Assembly (NCBI GenBank): GCA_012520975.1
Contig: JAAYNF010000131.1
Span: forward strand, 1-42,415
Direction of reading: 5' to 3'
DNA: 42,415 bases
Source of the DNA: Clostridiaceae bacterium
Lineage (GTDB): Bacteria > Bacillota > Clostridia > Saccharofermentanales > UBA5734
Each line of letters starts with the position of its first letter. The stretch's first letter is position 1. Of this stretch, positions 1-8,652 are shown piece after piece. Below the pieces are notes generated by a model that saw only the letters and a program-made list of their open reading frames with translations, was not told the DNA's origin and did not search any database. Made by a program: the position numbers and the translations under genes.

Positions 1-2
1 AA

Positions 3-566
3 ATGAAAAAAAGAAGCGGTATTATTACAAGTAAAGAAGTAAATGACTCTGATATTCCTACGATATATCTTACACGAATGGTTGAAAAAGGTGAGATTAT
101 TAGAGCAGATAGAGGAATATACATCCTCCCGGACGGAGATTATGATGAATATTATTTTTTTCATAAAAGGTATAAAGTTGCTGTTTTTTCCTATGTATCC
201 GCTCTGTATCTCCATCAATTTACAGACATAATCCCGGGGGAAATCGAAATTACAGTGTATAAAGGATATAATCCTCACCGCATAGCCGGAAATGTAAGGG
301 TTCACTATGTAACAAAATCAATTCACAATTTGGGCGTTACGGAACGTAAAACTATTTTGGGAAATACTGTAAAAGTCTACGATTTAGAAAGAACTGTTTG
401 TGACCTCGTTAAAGATAGAGATGAAATAGAAACGGAATTGTTTTCTAAAACCATAAACAAATATGTTCGTGATAAAAATAAGGATTTGAATAAACTATAT
501 GCGTATTCCAAACAAATGAAAATATATGAAAAAGTAAGAGAAATTTTAGAGGTGGTTTATAAATAA
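3..566 (+). CDS. AbiEi-like type IV TA antitoxin / transcriptional regulator (module 1); 5' end may lie outside the window
   Basis: ORF with AbiEi-like wHTH N-terminus (GIITSKEV...YLTRMVEKGEIIRADRGIYILP) and 'VYDLERTVCDLV' core; immediately upstream of an AbiEii-like ORF. Confidence 0.8.
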   Translation: MKKRSGIITSKEVNDSDIPTIYLTRMVEKGEIIRADRGIYILPDGDYDEYYFFHKRYKVAVFSYVSALYLHQFTDIIPGEIEITVYKGYNPHRIAGNVRVHYVTKSIHNLGVTERKTILGNTVKVYDLERTVCDLVKDRDEIETELFSKTINKYVRDKNKDLNKLYAYSKQMKIYEKVREILEVVYK

Positions 567-1392
567 AAATAAGCTTAGAGCAGAATGCCAAAAACTGTCA
601 AAAGAAACAGGGCTTAGCTTTAATGCGATTCAAACACATTATTTTTTGGAAAGCATCTTGGAAAAGATAGCGGATAGTGATGAGAGTGAAAATTTTATTT
701 TCAAAGGCGGATTTTTGCTTGCAAATGTAATTGGAATTAGGCAAAGGAGCACGGTAGATATTGATCTCTCGATAAGGCGATTCTCACTTACGGAAGAAAA
801 TATAAAAAATAAATTAGCAAAGATTCTTCAAAGCGGCAAAGATAACGGAATTATTTATGAAATTCAAAAAATTGAAGAAATTCACACAGAAGACGAATAT
901 GGAGGATATAGAATTAAGGTTCTTTGCAGATTGGAAAATATAAGACAGATTGTTCCGCTTGATATAGCAACAGGAGACCCGATTACTCCAAATGAAATAT
1001 CTTATGAGTACAAAAGTATTTTTAGTAATAGAATTTTTGAGATTTGTGCCTACAATGTAGAAACAATGCTTGCCGAGAAGATTCAAACGGTCTATCAAAG
1101 AGGAGTTTTTAACAGCAGGAGTAAGGATTTTTATGATATTTATATTTTATACCATCTGAGAAAAAAAGAAATAGACTTTGAAAGTCTAAAAAGAGCTTGC
1201 CAAAATACATTCAAGTACAGAAACACGGATTTTAACACAGAGCACATTCTTGATGTGTTGCAGGATTTAAAAGATGAAGAAGATCTTAAAATCAGATGGA
1301 AAAGTTATCAAAAACGCTTCAGCTATGCGGAAGAAATTAGTTTTGAAGATGTAATAGGCACAGCAGTAAAAGTAATAGAAAATATAAGATAA
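559..1392 (+). CDS. AbiEii/AbiGii-family nucleotidyltransferase toxin (module 1); start uncertain (ATA at 559 or TTG at 646)
   Basis: KGGFLL...RSTVDIDLSI nucleotidyltransferase motif, LDIATGDPITP, RSKDFYDIYIL. The reading frame is open upstream of the listed TTG back to ATA 559 (INKNKLRAECQKLSKETGLSFNAIQTHYFLESILEKI), preceded by AGAGGTGG. Confidence 0.85.
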   Translation: MNKNKLRAECQKLSKETGLSFNAIQTHYFLESILEKIADSDESENFIFKGGFLLANVIGIRQRSTVDIDLSIRRFSLTEENIKNKLAKILQSGKDNGIIYEIQKIEEIHTEDEYGGYRIKVLCRLENIRQIVPLDIATGDPITPNEISYEYKSIFSNRIFEICAYNVETMLAEKIQTVYQRGVFNSRSKDFYDIYILYHLRKKEIDFESLKRACQNTFKYRNTDFNTEHILDVLQDLKDEEDLKIRWKSYQKRFSYAEEISFEDVIGTAVKVIENIR

Positions 1393-1553
1393 CACACTAA
1401 AACATGCACAAGTAATCGGGGTAAAAGATAGGAAATGGCAGATTCCTCAACTGCAACTTTTTTATTTACATCCATTATTGTGTTTTTTCAAATGGTTTTT
1501 TAACTTTTCATCTAAAAATGTTTCGCCAAAAGTTTTGCCATATCTAAATTTCT

Positions 1554-1582
1554 TTGAAATCGCTTGATTTTCACCTTATAAT
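1554..1582 (+). promoter_or_regulatory. sigma-70/A-type promoter for AbiE module 2
   Basis: TTGAAA (1554-1559), 17-bp spacer, TATAAT (1577-1582), upstream of ATG at 1612. Confidence 0.7.
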
Positions 1583-1611
1583 CGCATATTATTAAACCAA
1601 GAGGTGAAAAT
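1567..1611. promoter_or_regulatory. Perfect 10-bp inverted repeat bracketing the -10 box and overlapping the SD of module 2 (candidate AbiEi operator)
   Basis: ATTTTCACCT (1567-1576) ... AGGTGAAAAT (1602-1611), 25-nt spacing. Confidence 0.55.
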
Positions 1612-2193
1612 ATGATAAAAACAACATCAATGCTTTTGGAAGAATTAGAAGAATATGCCTCTCCTAAGTCAAAGCTATCGCGCATGGTAAAGCGTGGTGA
1701 GTGCTTTCCTATTACAAAGGGGCTTTATGAAACCGACCCTAATACGCCGCCCCATCTGCTTGCAGGCAGTATTTACGGCCCATCTTACATTTCTTTTGAA
1801 TTTGCACTAAGCTACTACGGACTTATCCCTGAAGCGGTATATACCGTCACCTGCGCCACCTTTGAAAAGAAAAAGAAAAAAAAGTACGAAACATCCTTCG
1901 GAACATTTACTTATCGTGATGTGCCATCGAAGGCATTCCCATTGGGGATTAGATTGGTTCAGGAAGGAGATTACTTCTATCGGATCGCAAATCCGGAAAA
2001 GGCATTGTGCGACCAGCTTTATAAGATTCCTCCGGTACCCAACATAAAGGAACTGATGCTGCTTTTAACGGAAGATTTACGGATTGAAGAAACTGAACTT
2101 AAAAAGGTGGATAAAAGCAAGATTTGTGACTACAGCAAAGCATATCGCACCACAAACATCAAGAAACTATGCTCGCTTTTAAGGAGATTCTGA
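1612..2193 (+). CDS. AbiEi-like type IV TA antitoxin / transcriptional regulator (module 2)
   Basis: N-terminal wHTH-like (SKLSRMVKRGECFPITKGLYETD), YISFEFALSYYGLIPE, NPEKALCDQLYK core; 1-nt gap to an AbiEii-like ORF. Confidence 0.85.
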   Translation: MIKTTSMLLEELEEYASPKSKLSRMVKRGECFPITKGLYETDPNTPPHLLAGSIYGPSYISFEFALSYYGLIPEAVYTVTCATFEKKKKKKYETSFGTFTYRDVPSKAFPLGIRLVQEGDYFYRIANPEKALCDQLYKIPPVPNIKELMLLLTEDLRIEETELKKVDKSKICDYSKAYRTTNIKKLCSLLRRF

Positions 2194-2194
2194 T

Positions 2195-3061
2195 ATGAGC
2201 GCAATTATTGAAAAAATGCTAAAAAACTACAATGTAGAAAATTTATATGACAAGAAAAATGCCATGAAGGAGATTATGCAGGAAATCGTGCTGTGCGGTT
2301 TATCCCGCGCCGGTTTCTTTAAAAAGGCGGCGTTTTATGGCGGAACCGCCCTCAGAATCTTTCATGGTCTTGATCGTTTCTCGGAAGATTTGGATTTTTC
2401 GCTGGAAACGGAAGAACCGGATTTTGACTTGACATCTTACTTTCCTGTGCTTGAAAAGGAAGTAAAATCATTCGGACTGAACATGGACATTCAGGAAATA
2501 GGAAAAACAAAAGAAAGTACAATCCATTCCGCATTTCTTAAAGGAAACACGAAAGAGCACCTTCTGCTGTTCTATGCAGATGAGGCACTTGCGGGAAAGG
2601 TGGCAAAAAACGAGGTGATAAAGATAAAGTTTGAAATTGATGTTAAGCCTCCCGCCTTTGCCACGTTTGAACACAAATATCGGTTGCTGCCCGTACCCTA
2701 CGAAGTGAAATTATACGATATTCCTTCTCTTTTTGCCGGAAAAATTCATGCGGTAATATGCCGTGCGTGGCGTAGCCGTATTAAAGGCAGAGACCTTTAT
2801 GACTATGTTTTTTATCTTTCAATAGGTGCTGCGGTAAATCAAAAGCATCTCCGGGAACGACTTATTGACTCCGGATACATTTCCGCTGATACGGACTGTT
2901 CTCTTAACGATATAAAAAAGATGCTTTCAGAACGTTTTGACAACATTGATTTTGTGCAGGCCGGACGGGATGTTGTTCCGTTTATCAGAAACACTTCTGT
3001 TCTTGATGTTTGGAGTGCAGACTTCTTCAAGCAAATCACGGAGAGGCTTACAGCAATATAA
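2195..3061 (+). CDS. AbiEii-family nucleotidyltransferase toxin (module 2)
   Basis: FYGGTALRIFHGLDRFSEDLDFSLE nucleotidyltransferase signature; RIKGRDLYDYVFYL C-terminal motif. Confidence 0.88.
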   Translation: MSAIIEKMLKNYNVENLYDKKNAMKEIMQEIVLCGLSRAGFFKKAAFYGGTALRIFHGLDRFSEDLDFSLETEEPDFDLTSYFPVLEKEVKSFGLNMDIQEIGKTKESTIHSAFLKGNTKEHLLLFYADEALAGKVAKNEVIKIKFEIDVKPPAFATFEHKYRLLPVPYEVKLYDIPSLFAGKIHAVICRAWRSRIKGRDLYDYVFYLSIGAAVNQKHLRERLIDSGYISADTDCSLNDIKKMLSERFDNIDFVQAGRDVVPFIRNTSVLDVWSADFFKQITERLTAI

Positions 3062-3142
3062 TATTTCCGTCAAAATTTAAACATTTCCATATAAAGCGCC
3101 CGAAATGCCGCTCTAATTATTTGCCCAAAAGGCGGAATACAC

Positions 3143-3241
3143 ATGCCAAGCGAATTGCAAACTTATATGCAGATGGCACAATTCAACAGACAATGTCTGC
3201 TGAATCGAATAACTTATCTGTTGCAAATACGAAATAACTAG
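3143..3241 (+). other. Short ORF (32 aa) whose N-terminus MPSELQTYMQMA resembles the start of large conjugative-element helicase-like proteins; possible mobile-element remnant
   Basis: MPSELQTYMQMAQFNRQCLLNRITYLLQIRNN with GGCGGA upstream; resemblance is from memory only. Confidence 0.25.
3181..3205. repeat. Near-perfect 25-bp palindrome
   Basis: ATTCAACAGACA-A-TGTCTGCTGAAT, one mismatch in 12 bp arms. Confidence 0.6.
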
Positions 3242-3390
3242 ACAAATGCGGTTATGAGTGTAAATGCGGAATTCTCGAGAGGTTTTCGCAGAGTACCACC
3301 CAAGAAATAAAATTTAATGATCCTATCACTCACAGTTTGAATGCGAGTATCGTTACAGCATTTTTCACAATAAGATCACAGTAAAGTACA

Positions 3391-3440
3391 ATGAAATCAA
3401 ATAAAAAGAAATCAGAGTTGTCAAATACGACAACTCTGAT
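3391..3440 (-). terminator. Rho-independent terminator of tRNA-Leu
   Basis: Perfect 12-bp stem ATCAGAGTTGTC/GACAACTCTGAT (3411-3440), followed on the minus strand by TTCTTTTTATTTGATTT. Confidence 0.8.
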
Positions 3441-3442
3441 GA

Positions 3443-3525
3443 TGGTGCGGACGACAGGACTTGAACCTGCATGCTTTCGCACTGGAACCTAAATCCAGCG
3501 TGTCTGCCAATTCCACCACGTCCGC
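3443..3525 (-). tRNA. tRNA-Leu (anticodon TAG), CCA encoded
   Basis: Minus strand GCGGACGTGGTGGAATTGGCAGACACGCTGGATTTAGGTTCCAGTGCGAAAGCATGCAGGTTCAAGTCCTGTCGTCCGCACCA; acceptor stem GCGGACG/CGTCCGC, anticodon loop TTTAGGT, T-loop GTTCAAGTC. Confidence 0.93.
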
Positions 3526-3536
3526 GCGCATGGACG

Positions 3537-3566
3537 ATTATACAATACGAAGGTTCGGATCGTCCA
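3537..3566 (-). promoter_or_regulatory. Promoter of tRNA-Leu
   Basis: Minus strand TGGACG (3566-3561), 18-bp spacer, TATAAT (3542-3537), ending 11 nt before the tRNA 5' end. Confidence 0.55.
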
Positions 3567-3586
3567 GTTGTTCTAATCAGGAAAAT

Positions 3587-3635
3587 GCGTTATGTGCGTT
3601 AGGAAAATGCGTTACCCTAATTGCGTTATGCGTTA
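3587..3635. repeat. Cluster of five GCGTTA (TAACGC on minus) hexamers
   Basis: GCGTTA at 3587, 3596, 3609, 3623, 3630; GGAAAATGCGTTA occurs twice (3580-3592, 3602-3614). Confidence 0.7.
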
Positions 3636-4361
3636 ATCTTCAGCATCGGGACTTGGCTGCGTATCGGTTGACGATTTTTTCGTCTTTTGCTGTCGCTTGA
3701 GCATTAAATAACCAAAAACGGACACGATCAGCGCACTGACAGCATCGACGATCAAATCCTCCATGGTGTCGTGAAGCGCCGCGGAGCCGACCAGTTGGGT
3801 TCCATCAGCCAGCATATATTTTTGCATATTGAGACCAAGGATCCGATCCACGACAAACTCATAAATTTCCCAAATCGTACCGGCTGCCAAGGCAAAGCAG
3901 AATGCAAACAGAGCCACAAACAAGGGGCTTAATTGAAAGCGGATATTGTCCGCGTCGTTCAGCATGCTAACCAGCGAAAAACCAAGCGCCCCCAACATGG
4001 CGCCGCTGAATGCGTGCAGAATCAAATCCCAGAAAGGAATTCGATGATAAAAATCCCAGACCTCGCCGAGGAAAATCGCACAGAACAAAAAAGCATAATA
4101 TAAAAGAAACATGTAGTTGGGAATCGTCAATTCCCAGCGGCGCTGGATCAGCGAAGGAACCGCCATGACCACCAGCCCCAAACAGCACTGAATCAACATC
4201 AATGCATAATCGCTTTTGACATGTTTAACACCATCGGTAGCTACAGCGGGGGCTGAAATCAAACGGATAATGGAATAGATAACCGAAAAGCCAAGAAAAA
4301 CGGCCAGAACCACAGCGGCCAGATGGCGCCAGGCATCCTTGATTTTAAATTTTCGTTTCAT
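3633..4361 (-). CDS. DUF2238/YjdF-like integral membrane protein
   Basis: Multiple TM segments, motifs WDLILHAFSGAMLGALGF and DTMEDLIVDAVSAL. Confidence 0.6.
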   Translation of the reverse strand: MKRKFKIKDAWRHLAAVVLAVFLGFSVIYSIIRLISAPAVATDGVKHVKSDYALMLIQCCLGLVVMAVPSLIQRRWELTIPNYMFLLYYAFLFCAIFLGEVWDFYHRIPFWDLILHAFSGAMLGALGFSLVSMLNDADNIRFQLSPLFVALFAFCFALAAGTIWEIYEFVVDRILGLNMQKYMLADGTQLVGSAALHDTMEDLIVDAVSALIVSVFGYLMLKRQQKTKKSSTDTQPSPDAED

Positions 4362-4428
4362 ATCCTTTCCTTTGTATAAATTTACCGTAAAATTACCATA
4401 TTAATCGAGTGCTCGGAAATCCTCTTTG

Positions 4429-6240
4429 TCACTCATCCAGACGAAGAACGCTCATGAAGGCCTCCTGCGGCACCTCGACATTGCCGACCTGACGCATGCG
4501 TTTTTTGCCTTCCTTTTGCTTTTCCAACAGTTTTTTCTTGCGTGTGATATCGCCGCCGTAACATTTGGCCAACACGTCTTTTCGGAACGCCCGGACGGTC
4601 TCGCGAGCAATAACTTTGCCGCCGATGCAGGCCTGAATCGGAACCTCAAACTGCTGACGGGGGATGTTGTCCTTGAGTTTTTCGGCCATGCGGCGGGCCC
4701 GGCTGTAGGCCTTGTCACGATGAACAATAAAAGACAGGGCATCGACGATTTCTCCGTTGAGCAGGATGTCCAGCTTGACCAGGTCGGACGCGACGTAACC
4801 TTTGAGTTCATAGTCCAGCGAGGCATATCCGCGGGTGCGCGATTTGAGCGCGTCAAAAAAATCATAAATGATCTCGTTGAGCGGCATCTCGTAGTGGAGC
4901 GTGACACGGTTGGCGTCGAGGTAATCCATGTTTTGGTAATTGCCGCGGCGTTCCTGACACAGCTCCATGATGTTGCCGACATATTCCTTCGGGATCATGA
5001 TGGTGGCATCGACCATCGGCTCTTCCATGCTGTCGATATCCGAGGGGTCCGGCATATTGGTCGGATTGTCCAGAATAATTGTCTGGCCGTTATTCAGCTT
5101 GACATGGTAAACCACCGACGGCGCCGTGGAAATAAGATCAAGCAGAAATTCCCGCTCCAGACGTTCCTGAACAATCTCGTAATGCAGCAACCCGAGAAAA
5201 CCGCAGCGGAAGCCAAAGCCGAGAGCGGCCGATGTTTCCGGTTCAAAGGACAGGGCGGCGTCATTGAGTTGCAATTTTTCCAAGGCATCCCGCAAATCAG
5301 GATATCTGGCGCCGTCTGTCGGATAAAAGCCGCAAAATACCATTTGCTGAACCTTTTTATAACCGGGCAACGCCTGAGTTGCCGGTTGGGCAGCCGAGGT
5401 TATTGTATCCCCGACAGCGGTGTCCCGGACATTTTTAATGCTGGCCACAAGATAACCGACATCACCGGCCGACAGCTGTTCGCAGGGCAGAAAATCACCC
5501 GGACGGAAATAACCCAGTTCGGTCACGACAAATTCCTTGCCGGTATTCATCATCCGGATACGATCACCGATGCGAACCGCACCTTCCTTGACATTGACAT
5601 GGACGATGACGCCTTTGTAGGTATCGTACTTGGAATCAAAAACCAACGCTCGCAGCGGCGCGGTTTCGTCTCCCTGCGGAGCCGGCAAAAATTGGATGAC
5701 TTTTTCCAAAACCTCTTCGATATTCAGGTCGTTTTTGGCGGAAATCAGCGGTGCGTAGGACGCATCAAGACCGATGACATCCTCGATCTCCTGGCGAACC
5801 ACGTCCGGTTGAGCCGCCGGCAGGTCGATCTTGTTGATAACCGGCAGTACTTCGAGGCCCGCGTCAATGGCTAAATAGACGTTGGCCAATGTTTGCGCCT
5901 CGATACCTTGGGCGGCATCAACCACCAAAATGGCTCCATCGCAGGCAGCCAACGTGCGGGAAACCTCATAATTGAAATCCACATGTCCCGGTGTGTCAAT
6001 CAGGTTGAGGGTGTAAATCTTCCCATCCTCGGCTTTGTATGCCATGCGGGCGGCCTGAGCCTTGATGGTAATGCCTCGTTCCCGCTCAATGTCCATATTG
6101 TCAAGAACCTGGCTCTGCATCTCCCGCGCGGTCAAGGAGCCGGTTCGTTCGATCATCCGATCGGCCAAGGTTGATTTGCCATGGTCAATGTGGGCAATAA
6201 TACAAAAGTTGCGAATAAGTTTTTGGCGTTCTGAAGGCAT
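4429..6240 (-). CDS. lepA: Elongation factor 4 (back-translocating GTPase LepA)
   Basis: [40 protein letters not shown]-terminal [35 protein letters not shown]. Confidence 0.98.
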   Translation of the reverse strand: MPSERQKLIRNFCIIAHIDHGKSTLADRMIERTGSLTAREMQSQVLDNMDIERERGITIKAQAARMAYKAEDGKIYTLNLIDTPGHVDFNYEVSRTLAACDGAILVVDAAQGIEAQTLANVYLAIDAGLEVLPVINKIDLPAAQPDVVRQEIEDVIGLDASYAPLISAKNDLNIEEVLEKVIQFLPAPQGDETAPLRALVFDSKYDTYKGVIVHVNVKEGAVRIGDRIRMMNTGKEFVVTELGYFRPGDFLPCEQLSAGDVGYLVASIKNVRDTAVGDTITSAAQPATQALPGYKKVQQMVFCGFYPTDGARYPDLRDALEKLQLNDAALSFEPETSAALGFGFRCGFLGLLHYEIVQERLEREFLLDLISTAPSVVYHVKLNNGQTIILDNPTNMPDPSDIDSMEEPMVDATIMIPKEYVGNIMELCQERRGNYQNMDYLDANRVTLHYEMPLNEIIYDFFDALKSRTRGYASLDYELKGYVASDLVKLDILLNGEIVDALSFIVHRDKAYSRARRMAEKLKDNIPRQQFEVPIQACIGGKVIARETVRAFRKDVLAKCYGGDITRKKKLLEKQKEGKKRMRQVGNVEVPQEAFMSVLRLDE

Positions 6241-6276
6241 GTAAGGTTGATTCCTCCGTCAATCGAGCTGTGTGGG

Positions 6277-6849
6277 TCATGGCGAACCGACCCGGTCAAA
6301 AGGGTAAAAGCGGATCAGGACACGCCCGATGATATGTTGAAGCCGGACCGGACCGAAAGTTCGGCTGTCAAGGCTGATCTCACGGTTGTCCCCCAACACG
6401 TAATATTCATCATCGGCCAGCGTAATCTTGGCATAGTCTAGCTTTCGGATTTCCGTCACGATGCCCGGGGCAAGATAATTTGATTCGTCCAGCGGTTGAC
6501 CGTTGCGATAAACCAAGCCCTCCCGGATTTCGATGGTATCTCCGGGTTGTCCGACCACCCGCTTGATGATGTTGGGACCGCCCTCGTGGCCGCGCAACTC
6601 ATCGGTTTTGATGGTGACAATGTCCTCGTAACCAATCCAACCGCCCAGCTTGCTGATTTTTTCCACCAGCAGCTGGTCATTGCTGTACAAGGCAGGCTTC
6701 ATCGAGTCCCCGACCACCGAATTGCGCTGGACCACAAAAACAACCATCAGTAGTCCGATCAGGAACGCAATCAGAATATACTTGAGCCAATCCAGAAGCT
6801 CAAGCAAAACACCTTTGTTTTGCGATTTGGAATTTCCGATATCAGTCAT
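6277..6849 (-). CDS. lepB: Signal peptidase I
   Basis: [42 protein letters not shown] at 6849 overlaps the aspS stop (listed ORF extends further upstream). Confidence 0.92.
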   Translation of the reverse strand: MTDIGNSKSQNKGVLLELLDWLKYILIAFLIGLLMVVFVVQRNSVVGDSMKPALYSNDQLLVEKISKLGGWIGYEDIVTIKTDELRGHEGGPNIIKRVVGQPGDTIEIREGLVYRNGQPLDESNYLAPGIVTEIRKLDYAKITLADDEYYVLGDNREISLDSRTFGPVRLQHIIGRVLIRFYPFDRVGSP

Positions 6850-8638
6850 GCGTGACCTGTCCCTCCCTCTCCGGCTGAATAGCCAATGCCAATTCCGCCA
6901 GCTGCTGACCATCGACGGAATCCGGCGCATTGGTCATCAGGCAGGCCGATGTCTGCACCTTCGGAAAGGCAATGACGTCACGAATGCTTGAGCTGTCGGT
7001 CAGCAGCATGACGATACGATCGAGACCATAGGCCAAACCACCGTGGGGCGGAACACCGTATTGAAATGCCTCCAGCAGAAAACCGAATCGGTCCCATGCC
7101 TGTTCCTGACTGAAACCGAGAATACCGAACAAGGTTTGTTGTAAAGCCTGGTCATGAATCCGGATGCTGCCGCCGCCAAGTTCGGTGCCGTTGAGGATGA
7201 TGTCATAGGCCTTGGCCCGTACCTGGTCGGGTTGAACGGTCAGCAGTTCAACGTCTTCATCCATCGGACTGGTAAAGGGATGGTGTTTGGCCACATAACG
7301 GCCGTTTTCATCATCATATTCCAAAAGCGGAAACTCCGTCACCCAAAGCAGCCGCCAGTCGTTCGGGTCGATCAGATCCCGACGGCGGGCCACTTCACAG
7401 CGCAACGCTCCCAAAGCATCCAGAACAACTGGATCTTGATCGGCAATGATCAGCAGCAAATCACCTTGATTCGCGCCGGCCTTTTCATAAATGGCCTGAA
7501 TCAGATCCGGGCTCAAAAATTTCAAAATCGAGCCCCGCGGCGTTGTTTCAACGGTCAGCCAGGCCAAACCTTGGGCTCGATACGTCTTGACATACTCGCC
7601 GAGGCTGTCGATTTCCTTGCGGCTCATTGTCGCGCCGCCCGGCACGCAGATCAGCCGGATGCTGCCCCCACTCTCGGCGGCTGCGGCAAAGGGCTTGAAT
7701 TCGTTGTCGCCTACCAAAGTAGTAATATCGCACAATTCCATGCCAAAGCGAAGATCCGGCTTGTCGGATCCGTAACGCCGCATGGCTTCGGCATAGGTCA
7801 GCCTCGGTAATGGCAGCTGCATCTCCACCTGCTTGATCTCACGGAAAAGCAGCTGGAGGAAGGCTTCGTTGACCGCGATAACCTCTTCGATATCGACAAA
7901 TGCCATTTCGAGATCGATCTGGGTAAACTCAGGCTGGCGGTCGGCGCGCAGGTCTTCATCGCGAAAACAGCGGGCGATTTGCATATAACGATCGTACCCG
8001 GCCAGCATCAGGAGTTGTTTGAATAGCTGCGGGGACTGGGGCAAGGCAAAAAAACGGCCGGGAAAGACGCGGCTGGGCACCAGATAATCGCGGGCCCCCT
8101 CCGGCGTGCTCTTGGTGAGCATTGGCGTTTCAATCTCCAAGAAACCTTCCCGGTCAAAAAAGTCGCGGGCCAGCTTGGTGATTTGGTGGCGCAGGATCAG
8201 ATTGTGCTGCATATTCGGCCGGCGCAGATCCAGATAACGATATTTAAGCCGCAACGCCTCATTGGCCGCACTCTCCTCTTCAATGTAAAATGGCGGTGTC
8301 TTGGCCTCGCTGAGAATGCGAAGCTCGGAAACCTTCAGCTCAACTTCGCCGGTTTTCATGTTCGGGTTGACCGCGGAACGTTTCTGCAGGACACCGCGGG
8401 CGGCAATGACAAACTCACCGCGCACCCGGGCGGCTTTTTCACGCACCTCGGCGGGACAGCTTTCATCGATAAGCAACTGGATTTCACCGCTCCGGTCACG
8501 CAGGGTGATGAAGATCAGGCCGCCCAAATCCCGTTGTTTATGACACCATCCCGCCAGAACCAATTCCTGGCCGATGGCTTCAAGTTCAATTTCACTGCAG
8601 CGGCTGCTGCGTTTCAATCCCTGCATTGTTTCCGCCAT
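6842..8638 (-). CDS. aspS: Aspartyl-tRNA synthetase (bacterial type)
   Basis: [85 protein letters not shown]. Confidence 0.97.
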   Translation of the reverse strand: MAETMQGLKRSSRCSEIELEAIGQELVLAGWCHKQRDLGGLIFITLRDRSGEIQLLIDESCPAEVREKAARVRGEFVIAARGVLQKRSAVNPNMKTGEVELKVSELRILSEAKTPPFYIEEESAANEALRLKYRYLDLRRPNMQHNLILRHQITKLARDFFDREGFLEIETPMLTKSTPEGARDYLVPSRVFPGRFFALPQSPQLFKQLLMLAGYDRYMQIARCFRDEDLRADRQPEFTQIDLEMAFVDIEEVIAVNEAFLQLLFREIKQVEMQLPLPRLTYAEAMRRYGSDKPDLRFGMELCDITTLVGDNEFKPFAAAAESGGSIRLICVPGGATMSRKEIDSLGEYVKTYRAQGLAWLTVETTPRGSILKFLSPDLIQAIYEKAGANQGDLLLIIADQDPVVLDALGALRCEVARRRDLIDPNDWRLLWVTEFPLLEYDDENGRYVAKHHPFTSPMDEDVELLTVQPDQVRAKAYDIILNGTELGGGSIRIHDQALQQTLFGILGFSQEQAWDRFGFLLEAFQYGVPPHGGLAYGLDRIVMLLTDSSSIRDVIAFPKVQTSACLMTNAPDSVDGQQLAELALAIQPEREGQVTHD

Positions 8639-8652
8639 GATCGTTACTCCCT

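Noticed and set aside
4426-5874. 482-aa plus-strand ORF opposite lepA
   Set aside because: Lies wholly antisense to a confidently assigned lepA; no recognisable domain. A by-product of codon usage, like other long antisense ORFs.
6850-6930. N-terminal extension of lepB ([16 protein letters not shown]...)
   Set aside because: Lies inside the aspS 3' end; ATG at 6849 fits a typical signal peptidase N-terminus.
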